A stretch of DNA of 11,894 bases, from positions 1 through 11,894 of the forward strand of contig CALBVQ010000107.1 in NCBI GenBank assembly GCA_937969485.1, in the 5' to 3' direction. This document shows, one piece after another, positions 6,551 to 11,894 of this stretch (positions within the stretch are counted from its first letter, which is position 1; every line of letters begins with the position of its first letter). The position numbers and the translations under genes are program-made. The notes beneath the pieces are model-generated. The model worked only from the letters and a program-made list of their open reading frames with translations, made no database searches and was not told where the DNA came from. Source of the DNA: an uncultured Saprospiraceae bacterium. Lineage in GTDB: Bacteria > Bacteroidota > Bacteroidia > Chitinophagales > Saprospiraceae.

Positions 6551-7093
6551 TTATTCGTTAGCTAAATCTGTAGGTTCTGCTTCGGAAATAACGAGCGGAA
6601 TTGCTGCTCTAATTTCTTTCTGTTGTTCCTTAGTTATATTGTCGAAACCTTTCCCGTGTCTGATACGACTTTCTTCATCTCTTAACTCGTTGTATGCAGC
6701 TTTCAATTCGTTGTATACTTGGATATAAGTTTTAAATTCAGTTCCTCTATCATTCTTCAGTGAGATAATCGCTTTTGTAGGCTGTTCAGCCATCATAGGA
6801 TCATTCCCTGGATTCATGATAAAATTCTTCGCATCTTCTCTTAGGTTGTCAATATCTAGTGGTTGTTTTCTAACCAACAATTGGTTATTAGCATTCACTA
6901 GTACTGAAAATACGTTACGTTCATTCAACTTCATTTCAGGAGGTGGTTCATCTGACCAAGGTGGTAACTTCACCAAGACTCCTTTATCTTCCGATATAGT
7001 AGTTGTTACTAGGAAGAAAATCAGTAATAAAAACGCAATATCAGCCATTGATCCGGCATTAATTTCCGGGGCTCCTCTTGTCTTTCTAGCCAT
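6551..7093 (-). CDS. exbD: ExbD/TolR-family biopolymer transporter, first copy
   Basis: This 180-residue protein begins MARKTRGAPEINAGSMADIA, with a single membrane helix at about 17-33 (ADIAFLLLIFFLVTTTI) that carries the conserved Asp18. KGVLVKLPPWSDEPPPEMKL follows, a Pro-rich linker typical of the Bacteroidota form, and then a periplasmic domain with TKAIISLKNDRGTEFKTYIQ. It is longer than the second copy by an acidic, charged C-terminal extension of about 40 residues (RIRHGKGFDNITKEQQ onward). Paired unequal exbD genes are common in Bacteroidota and are thought to form a heteromeric partner set for one ExbB. The start is 9 bases after the stop of the preceding membrane-protein gene. Confidence 0.92.
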   Translation of the reverse strand: MARKTRGAPEINAGSMADIAFLLLIFFLVTTTISEDKGVLVKLPPWSDEPPPEMKLNERNVFSVLVNANNQLLVRKQPLDIDNLREDAKNFIMNPGNDPMMAEQPTKAIISLKNDRGTEFKTYIQVYNELKAAYNELRDEESRIRHGKGFDNITKEQQKEIRAAIPLVISEAEPTDLANE

Positions 7094-7102
7094 ATTGATT
7101 TA

Positions 7103-7573
7103 TTATTTGAAAGCGTTTCTAATTTCAGCAAGTAATACTGTAAAGAAAGCTACTCCTAGTAAAATTAATGTAGAAAATATTCCAACTGTAATCATTTTAC
7201 TGATTGCACCTTGAATATCATATTGTTCAACAAGGTCTCTTACTTCGATTGTGTTGTTATCACTCATACCAAAATAAAGAGCCAGCATAAGGATTAATAG
7301 AACACCTGCTCCAATAACAAACTTCAATGCACCTTTAGGATTAATGATCAAACCATAGATTCCTCCTAGAAGGATAACTACTACTGACACAATAACTAGT
7401 AATGTTCCAATTCCTACTGATGTAACAAATTCTTGAACACCGTATAGTGTAGTGTAATCGTCTGAACTAATTCCTGAAGCACCTGAAACTGTAAGGAAAA
7501 TAATAAGAGCAGAAATCAAAAACCCAACAACGAAGGCAATAGTCGTGCCTCTACGTACTAAAAAATTATACAT
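7103..7573 (-). CDS. Four-helix membrane protein of the exb cluster, function unknown
   Basis: This 156-residue protein has four predicted membrane helices at about 10-30, 54-77, 83-102 and 125-148. The loop between helices 1 and 2 carries ASGISSDDYTTLYG, and the longer one between helices 3 and 4 carries DNNTIEVRDLVEQYDIQG. It has no signal peptide and no recognisable catalytic motif. It sits between exbB (19-base gap) and the first exbD (9-base gap), all on one strand, so it is almost certainly co-expressed with them. From memory, a small membrane protein at this position is often seen in Bacteroidota exbB-exbD clusters. An accessory or assembly role for the motor is inference only. Confidence 0.8.
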   Translation of the reverse strand: MYNFLVRRGTTIAFVVGFLISALIIFLTVSGASGISSDDYTTLYGVQEFVTSVGIGTLLVIVSVVVILLGGIYGLIINPKGALKFVIGAGVLLILMLALYFGMSDNNTIEVRDLVEQYDIQGAISKMITVGIFSTLILLGVAFFTVLLAEIRNAFK

Positions 7574-7592
7574 AATATAATGGGTTTAAAAA

Positions 7593-8321
7593 TTATTTAA
7601 ATACTCTATTTCTTCTCAATACATCGATGATTGCCAAAGAAGACTCTTCCATACTATTCGTAATCGAATCAATCTTAGCTACAATATAATTATAAAATAT
7701 TTGAAGGATAATAGCCACAATAAGACCGAATACAGTCGTCAATAAGGCTACCTTAATACCACCTGCAACTACTGATGGAGATAAATCTCCTGCTGCTTGG
7801 ATATCGTTGAATGCACCAATCATACCGATTACTGTACCCATGAAACCTAGCATCGGCGCAATTGCGATGAAAAGTGAAATCCAAACAAGCCCTTTCTCAA
7901 GAAGTCCCATCTGTACACCTCCATTTGAAATAATAGCTTTTTCAACAGCAGCTGGACCTTCACCGATATTTTTCAAACCTTCGTGAATTACGCTAGCTGT
8001 AGGACCAGGTGTAGACTTTGCTACCTCAATTGCACCTGTAACGTCACCATCTGCCAAACGGTCATCAATCTTGCTTAACAATCTATCTGTGTTGGTCGTT
8101 GCTATATTCAACGTAATAATACGCTCAATACATAAAGCAAGACCTATAATAAGACATATAAGTACAAGCGTCATGAACTGCCATCCACCATCAATAAAGT
8201 TCTTCTTCAGAACTTGTAATACACCAGAGCTTTCCGCTGCGTCTGCTTGTGCTAAAATACTTGTTGCTCCTCCTAGTGAAACAAAAGTGAAAACTACTAA
8301 ACGTAGAAAATTTTTCCTCAT
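7593..8321 (-). CDS. exbB: ExbB/TolQ/MotA-family proton channel protein
   Basis: This 242-residue inner-membrane protein has an N-terminal signal-like segment (residues 1-25, ending SILAQ), the first channel helix at about 47-67 (WQFMTLVLICLIIGLALCIE), and a cytoplasmic domain with KIDDRLADGDVTGAIEVAKS. The two pore helices follow: about 145-170 with LGFMGTVIGMIGAF and about 187-210 with ALLTTVFGLIVAI. These two stretches are the signature of the family. It conducts protons together with ExbD and drives TonB. TolQ is an alternative name, but the downstream exbD pair and the lack of tolA, tolB or pal favour ExbB. It is the first gene of the unit, and a promoter candidate lies about 50-80 bases upstream. 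Confidence 0.93.
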   Translation of the reverse strand: MRKNFLRLVVFTFVSLGGATSILAQADAAESSGVLQVLKKNFIDGGWQFMTLVLICLIIGLALCIERIITLNIATTNTDRLLSKIDDRLADGDVTGAIEVAKSTPGPTASVIHEGLKNIGEGPAAVEKAIISNGGVQMGLLEKGLVWISLFIAIAPMLGFMGTVIGMIGAFNDIQAAGDLSPSVVAGGIKVALLTTVFGLIVAIILQIFYNYIVAKIDSITNSMEESSLAIIDVLRRNRVFK

Positions 8322-8371
8322 AATCTCGAAGATTTTGTTGGTTTACTAATTTGTGAAGTAAGATTAGACGC

Positions 8372-8401
8372 TAAAATTATGAAAATATACAGAAGTACAA
8401 A
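8372..8401 (-). promoter_or_regulatory. Candidate Bacteroidota promoter for exbB
   Basis: On the minus strand TTTG (8401-8398) is followed after 18 bases by TAATTTTA (8379-8372). This fits the Bacteroidota primary sigma pattern of a -33 TTTG and a -7 TAnnTTTG, with one mismatch. It would start transcription about 45 bases before the exbB ATG. Confidence 0.5.
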
Positions 8402-8700
8402 CTTATCGGGTAACATTTTTACTTAAATACACTTGTTACCTTTTGGTGTTTGCCTTTAATTTATCAGCCTATTCCTATTATTAATTCTAGTCTCTTTAGA
8501 TCAGAATTTATGTGCTCTTTTCATAGCTAAGATATTGACTATCATATGCATTTTTATTATATATTTATGTAATATTAAAATATTTCACAATACATTTTTA
8601 AGCATATTTTTGAGTACAAATCTACGCCACTAAAGAATTATATTTTTTTCAACAACTATAAAGAAAGATGCTTAACAAGACACTTTTGGCGGAAGCCATC
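8402..8700. other. AT-rich intergenic gap between rnhA and exbB, nothing recognised
   Basis: Both neighbours are on the minus strand, so this gap is downstream of rnhA and upstream of exbB. It is very AT-rich, with T-runs around 8540-8620. I see no gene, no copy of repeats A or B, and no convincing terminator for rnhA. Confidence 0.4.
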
Positions 8701-9327
8701 TTACTTTCTTCCAAAATCTGCCGGAATTTCACCCCATTCTTTAGTTGCCCATTTTAAGATGGGATTCTTATACGTATTCTCATGCAACCACTTTTCGCCC
8801 CTGTTTATCAAATCGAAAAGTTTGTCATTTTTAGGGCTTGGTTTAAGCTTAGTATTACATTTCTTCTTCTTGACCCACCCTATTGCAATTTTTGAATCGC
8901 TATAAATTGGTATCAAAGGTTGATTAATCTTTTTCAAATATGCTAAGCCATGCACCAAAGCTAAGAATTCTCCTATATTATTAGTGCCTTCAGGAAATGG
9001 CCCCATGTGAAATAAGCGTGTGCCATCACTTGTCTTCACTCCCTGGTACTCCATTAATCCAGGATTGCCGCTGCATGCTGCATCTACAGAAAGCGAGGTC
9101 TGAATGATTTGCTCAGTGAACATTCTTGGCGCAGCCTTCTCATATTTCTTACGTATTGATGGCTTCGGAGCTGAACGAAAAGCATTCTGTGCTTCGGCCA
9201 CTGTAGGAAAAGATTTATAGCGGGCATTAGGAAAACCAGTGATCTGAGACTTTGCATCAGCCCAGTTATCATAGATTCCTGGATTCGCCCCAACCCACAC
9301 TACGTACCATTTCTGTTTTCCTGCCAT
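8701..9327 (-). CDS. rnhA: Ribonuclease HI with N-terminal viroplasmin-like domain
   Basis: This 208-residue enzyme cleaves the RNA strand of RNA-DNA hybrids. Residues 5 to about 50 (KWYVVWVGANPGIYDNWADA, then FPNARYKSFPTVAEAQNAF) are the viroplasmin/RNase H1 N-terminal hybrid-binding domain. The catalytic domain runs from about 75 to 208, with the four acidic active-site residues visible: Asp82 in SVDAACSGNPG, Glu120 in NIGEFLALVHGL, Asp144 in IYSDSKIAIGWV, and Asp204 in IPADFGRK at the extreme C-terminus. The basic run KKKKCN at about 153-158 is part of the substrate-binding protrusion. The start is well placed because the N-terminal domain begins within a few residues. The gene appears monocistronic. 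A TACCTTTG box ends only four bases before the ATG, which suggests a leaderless or nearly leaderless transcript. Confidence 0.95.
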   Translation of the reverse strand: MAGKQKWYVVWVGANPGIYDNWADAKSQITGFPNARYKSFPTVAEAQNAFRSAPKPSIRKKYEKAAPRMFTEQIIQTSLSVDAACSGNPGLMEYQGVKTSDGTRLFHMGPFPEGTNNIGEFLALVHGLAYLKKINQPLIPIYSDSKIAIGWVKKKKCNTKLKPSPKNDKLFDLINRGEKWLHENTYKNPILKWATKEWGEIPADFGRK

Positions 9328-9331
9328 AACA

Positions 9332-9339
9332 CAAAGGTA
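9332..9339 (-). promoter_or_regulatory. Candidate -7 box (TACCTTTG) adjoining the rnhA start
   Basis: TACCTTTG is a full match to the Bacteroidota -7 consensus TAnnTTTG. It ends four bases before the ATG, which would place the start of transcription at or next to the A of the start codon. No clear TTTG-type -33 box is seen 19-21 bases upstream, so the call is tentative. Confidence 0.35.
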
Positions 9340-9400
9340 TATTTTCAGAATGAGAATGCCACATAAAGCATTAGAACTAACAATACATCACCCTAGCTCG

Positions 9401-9424
9401 AAAAACAACTAAAGCTTTATTGTT
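9401..9424 (-). terminator. Possible weak terminator after the peroxidase gene
   Basis: On the minus strand AACAATAAAG and CTTTAGTTGTT can pair with one bulged base, and TTTTT follows. The stem is AT-rich and its symmetry leaves only a small loop, so strength is doubtful. It starts at the stop codon of the peroxidase gene. Confidence 0.4.
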
Positions 9425-10449
9425 TAGAATGGATTAGAAAATTTTCGATCGGAAATCAATGTATAATCCGTAAACGTATGAAGAAACTCCACTAGTTGTT
9501 CTTGCTCTTTATCGTTCAAAACTATCGGTTCTTGCAATTTCCAATCAAGCTTTGGGTGATCCTTTACTCCATTTACATAGTGATTCACAACTTCCGCTAG
9601 CGTCTCAAATCTGCCATCATGCATATAGGGGCCAGTAATAGCAACATTACGTAAGGATGGAATCTTAAACATTCCGCTTCCTGCTCCCTCATCTTCATAG
9701 ACTAGATCAAGTCCGATATTCGCCTGATCTCTCCAGCTTGCAACTAAGTGATTTCCCTTGTGGCAGCTTCCACACTGTGCTTTACCAAAAAAGAGGTCCT
9801 TACCTGCTTTTTCGTCAAGTGAAAAATTTACGTACTCACTGTCTTTACCAATATCAAACTTTGAATTGTAAGAAATGATAGACGTAACAAATGTAGACAA
9901 AGCATTTGCTAGCAGTGAATCCGTCATGTCCGTTGCGTACACTTCTTTAAAAAGTTTATTGTATTCTGTGGTGGCAAGTAATTTTTCAACTAGTTCAGCT
10001 GGACTCTTCATTCCCATTTCTATATGATTGGAAATAGGATTTAGAATTGTCTCGCTGATGTCCCCCCTGTGTCCTTCCCAAAAGTGAAATTTCTGATATC
10101 CATTATTTACCAAGGACATAGAATTCCGAGAGGTCTGAAAATTTTTGACCCCGGTACTAAAGGCTCCTTTATCAGCAAACCCCAACTCCTGTTTATGACA
10201 ACTCGCACATGCTACTGAATTATTTTGAGACATTCTTGAATCATAAAAAAGTAGCCTTCCTAATGCAGCTATTTCATCATGATTCGCTTTTAATCCATAT
10301 GAGAGGTTTCCGAAAGGAATCTCCTTTTCAAAGTAATCGAAGCTTTCAAGTTCTAGATTAATTGTATAGTCATTTTCACTGGATTCTTTTTGGCAAGCAA
10401 AGAATACTAATGCAGAAAAGAAAAGGAGTAGTGTTGTTTTAATCTTCAT
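9424..10449 (-). CDS. Dihaem cytochrome-c peroxidase-type lipoprotein
   Basis: This 341-residue protein has a lipoprotein signal (hydrophobic residues 6-18, lipobox FFAC, lipidated Cys19) and then a MauG/CcpA-type dihaem domain. Haem-binding motifs are CASCH at 81-85 and CGSCH at 226-230. GPYMHDGRFETL at 273-284 contains Met276 and His277. A Met here is the usual axial ligand of the high-potential haem in bacterial cytochrome-c peroxidases, while MauG has Tyr, so peroxidase chemistry is favoured. The family reduces hydrogen peroxide with electrons from small cytochromes, but some members (MbnH type) instead oxidise tryptophan of a partner. As a lipoprotein it would face the periplasm or sit in the outer membrane. 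The start is 11 bases after the stop of the upstream barrel gene, so the two form an operon. Confidence 0.9.
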   Translation of the reverse strand: MKIKTTLLLFFSALVFFACQKESSENDYTINLELESFDYFEKEIPFGNLSYGLKANHDEIAALGRLLFYDSRMSQNNSVACASCHKQELGFADKGAFSTGVKNFQTSRNSMSLVNNGYQKFHFWEGHRGDISETILNPISNHIEMGMKSPAELVEKLLATTEYNKLFKEVYATDMTDSLLANALSTFVTSIISYNSKFDIGKDSEYVNFSLDEKAGKDLFFGKAQCGSCHKGNHLVASWRDQANIGLDLVYEDEGAGSGMFKIPSLRNVAITGPYMHDGRFETLAEVVNHYVNGVKDHPKLDWKLQEPIVLNDKEQEQLVEFLHTFTDYTLISDRKFSNPF

Positions 10450-10460
10450 TTTGGGTGTCT

Positions 10461-11129
10461 TTAAAAGTGATAAAATAAAACAATTGTTCGAGGAAAAAAG
10501 TAACTAGTGCGAAGTGATACTATTCGATCATTAAAATCTGACATAGGATTAGAATCAGATGTAAAGTCCTCAATAGTGTAAGAAAGTCTGAGATAAGCTC
10601 TTGCTTCAGTGTAAATACTAAGCCTCTTATTTATTGTGTACCCAAACCCCAACATTGGTCCAAACGATAAACCCCAGTCCTGATCAAGGTTAGTATTGAA
10701 ATCTTCACCTTCGGGATTTTCTGGATCTACATTCGCTCTTCTATTAAGGTTATAATCAAAACCCACCTCGCGTCCGTAGAGCAAAATCGAATTTTTGAAT
10801 GGGGAGTATGTCTTTCCTGTAGCAATGTGATAATCAATAGAAACAAAGGCATTGTTCTGATCAACTTGCGACTCATTATCCTCTATACTACCAGCAAGTT
10901 CAAAATCAAATGAGTGTTTGAAAAAGGTATTTTTCTTGGTATATTTTATATAGTGAAATAAGAAATCACCACCACTTCCTATAGGATTATCTAAAGGCAA
11001 GAAATTATTGATGAAGCTGGAATTTATGCCAACTGCACCCCTAAATGTATCCATTTCGGTAGTTTGGGAATGAGCTGATTGATAAATCGTTCCCAGTAGA
11101 ATAATCAAAAATGTAAATCTACGCTTCAT
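10461..11129 (-). CDS. Predicted outer-membrane beta-barrel protein, operon partner of the peroxidase
   Basis: This 222-residue protein has a signal peptide at about 1-22 (basic start, LIILLGTIY hydrophobic core, cleavage near SAHSQ). Alternating amphipathic strands follow, such as GDFLFHYIKYTKK, FKHSFDFELAGSI, AFVSIDYHIATG, SFGPMLGFGYTINKRLSIYT and EARAYLRLSYTI. It ends RTIVLFYHF, with a C-terminal Phe and alternating aromatics, the classical outer-membrane insertion signal. An acidic, Asn-rich loop (RRANVDPENPEGEDF) lies near residues 130-144. No named family is recognised. It is the first gene of the two-gene unit with the dihaem peroxidase, so it may place or serve that enzyme at the outer membrane. 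That link is inferred from gene order only. A TATATTTTG stretch at 11194-11186 resembles a -7 box but has one base too many and no clear -33 box. Confidence 0.78.
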   Translation of the reverse strand: MKRRFTFLIILLGTIYQSAHSQTTEMDTFRGAVGINSSFINNFLPLDNPIGSGGDFLFHYIKYTKKNTFFKHSFDFELAGSIEDNESQVDQNNAFVSIDYHIATGKTYSPFKNSILLYGREVGFDYNLNRRANVDPENPEGEDFNTNLDQDWGLSFGPMLGFGYTINKRLSIYTEARAYLRLSYTIEDFTSDSNPMSDFNDRIVSLRTSYFFPRTIVLFYHF

Positions 11130-11554
11130 ATTGTGTGATTAAGTTTTTCATAGTAGCTCGGTAGTACATTATCAAGTAGCTAACGCAAAATATACAGATG
11201 ATAGTACATCTATGCATCTTCGCACCAATAAAATAGTCGCGAATCGTAAACATTGGAACTAAAATATTACTTTTAGTTGGTAATCAATAATTTTTATCTT
11301 TAAATATTAGTTATACCAATTAAGCTTACAACACTTATAAAGGTAGATCGAAAACGAATTGTTATTTACAAGAAAATTTCACTACCTAGGTTATGCTGTC
11401 ATTCCTATTCAAAGGCACAGCTGTATGAAACTCTTAATAATACCAAAACAGACTGAATACAATGACAAAATCTACTGATTCCTCAATGAATTCACTATAA
11501 TATTCAATCTAGACTAATTAGTTTCGACCAGATAATTATATTTAATCATAATTC
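11130..11554. other. Gene-free stretch upstream of the barrel-peroxidase operon
   Basis: No protein-coding frame of convincing composition is seen. It holds a perfect 8-base inverted repeat AACTAAAA/TTTTAGTT around 6 bases (11257-11278) with no T-run. A lone TTATACCAATT near 11312-11322 matches the outer end of repeat A but is not followed by the rest of it. Confidence 0.4.
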
Positions 11555-11669
11555 GGGCGAGTCCCACTGGCCTCAAAAAAAAGAGGCCATTGGGCCGGAG
11601 TATTGCGTGTTTCGGCAGTCGCCTCATCACTCACTAACGTTCGCGACAAGCACTCCATGTTCCTCTCGC
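11555..11669 (+). repeat. Structured intergenic element with GC-rich hairpin and closing stem
   Basis: This 115-base segment is clearly more GC-rich than its surroundings. CCCACTGGCCTC (11563-11574) pairs with GAGGCCATTGGG (11583-11594), 11 of 12 pairs, around a loop of eight A residues. GCGAG at 11557-11561 can pair with CTCGC at 11665-11669 to close the whole unit. Between them are GGGCCGGAG and a CATCACTCACTAACG stretch. From memory, elements opening GGGCG and closing in the complementary sequence are scattered through Bacteroidota genomes, so it may be a repeat copy or a small RNA. The strand is arbitrary. Confidence 0.5.
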
Positions 11670-11699
11670 AAAATTAATATCGACTAGAGAATACTTTTA

Positions 11700-11747
11700 A
11701 TACCAATTCTGATTTAAGGTTTCACTTTATTTTCAAGAATTATTAAA
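11700..11747 (-). repeat. Partial repeat A (A3), interrupted by repeat B4
   Basis: ATACCAATTCTG through TTTCAAGAATTATTAA reproduces the first 47 or so bases of A2. The match then stops and the terminal sequence of repeat B begins, sharing one or two A residues at the join. The remainder of A is not present before the window ends. Confidence 0.75.
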
Positions 11748-11894
11748 CCCGATTTATGCATTAGGATTTCGTCACGAGAGCGTAAAATGCAAAGAGAATG
11801 GGAGCTCAACAGTTCTTTTGAAGCGCAGCCGTGGTCACCATCACGGTGAGCATCAAAAGAGCTGGACGTTCCCATTATCGAAGCAGTTTCAGCT
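11746..11894 (+). repeat. Fold-back repeat B, copy B4 (cut by window end)
   Basis: It begins AACCCGATTTATGCATTAGG and follows B1 closely through the core. TCTTTTGAAGC and GCATCAAAAGA are complementary except for one pair, and the central CGTG/CACG hairpin is at 11830-11833 with 11842-11845. The right arm is visible as far as GAAGCAGTTTCAGCT, where the window stops. Confidence 0.85.

Noticed and set aside
6816..7214. A 132-codon plus-strand open frame antisense to exbD and the membrane-protein gene
   Set aside because: It crosses the boundary of two well-supported minus-strand genes and has the composition of an antisense shadow.
6067..8321. Reading the cluster as gliding-motor genes (gldL/gldM) or flagellar motA/motB
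   Set aside because: The short ExbD proteins with a single helix and conserved Asp, and the ExbB pore motifs, fit ExbB/ExbD. GldM is a much longer protein, and no OmpA-like peptidoglycan-binding domain of MotB is present.
11257..11278. Perfect inverted repeat AACTAAAA/TTTTAGTT as a terminator
   Set aside because: The stem is only 8 AT-rich pairs with no T-run on either strand and no gene ending nearby.
11130..11894. tRNA or rRNA gene in the long right-hand intergenic region
   Set aside because: No cloverleaf, GGTTCGA-type T-loop or rRNA-like sequence was found. The one structured segment does not fit a tRNA.

Overview
The window is AT-rich and comes from a Bacteroidota genome, most likely a marine member of the Cytophagales. 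The indicators are a secreted CotH-family protein ending in a type IX secretion (T9SS) sorting domain, a Bacteroidota-style exbB / small membrane protein / exbD / exbD cluster, RNase HI with an N-terminal viroplasmin-like domain, and promoter-like TAnnTTTG boxes. No ribosomal RNA or tRNA gene is visible. The species cannot be named from the sequence alone.

Layout, left to right. Positions 1-121 hold the 3' end of an unrecognised plus-strand gene. A bidirectional terminator follows, then a minus-strand outer-membrane barrel gene (208-822). Positions 823-1486 hold two fold-back repeats (A1, B1) and the terminator of the next gene. Positions 1487-4024 (minus) encode an 845-residue secreted protein: lamin-tail domain, chitobiase C-terminal-like domain, CotH kinase-like domain, T9SS tail. 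Positions 4025-4803 contain a decayed SnoaL-like (NTF2-fold) gene abutting repeat B2. Positions 4804-5499 (plus) encode a divergent NlpC/P60-type cysteine peptidase whose signal-peptide region lies upstream of the first ATG. Repeats B3 and A2 fill 5604-5964. Positions 6009-8401 are one minus-strand transcription unit: promoter, exbB, a four-helix membrane protein, two exbD genes, terminator. Next come rnhA (8701-9327) and a two-gene minus-strand operon of an outer-membrane-type barrel followed by a dihaem cytochrome-c peroxidase lipoprotein (11129 down to 9424). The last 765 bases are non-coding and hold a structured element (11555-11669) and a junction of repeat A with repeat B (11700-11894).

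The ExbB/ExbD unit would form an inner-membrane proton-driven motor that energises TonB-dependent outer-membrane transport. No tonB is present here. The CotH protein is a predicted T9SS cargo. The peroxidase and the barrel are probably made together at the cell envelope.

The most unusual content is not a protein system. It is two families of short intergenic repeats, A (about 161 nt, two full copies and one fragment) and B (about 145-185 nt, four copies). Both look like near full-length imperfect palindromes with a central hairpin, as expected of fold-back MITE-like elements. They create convincing but probably spurious reading frames, lie beside a broken gene, and in one place are fused to each other. 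No new defence or enzymatic system was recognised.
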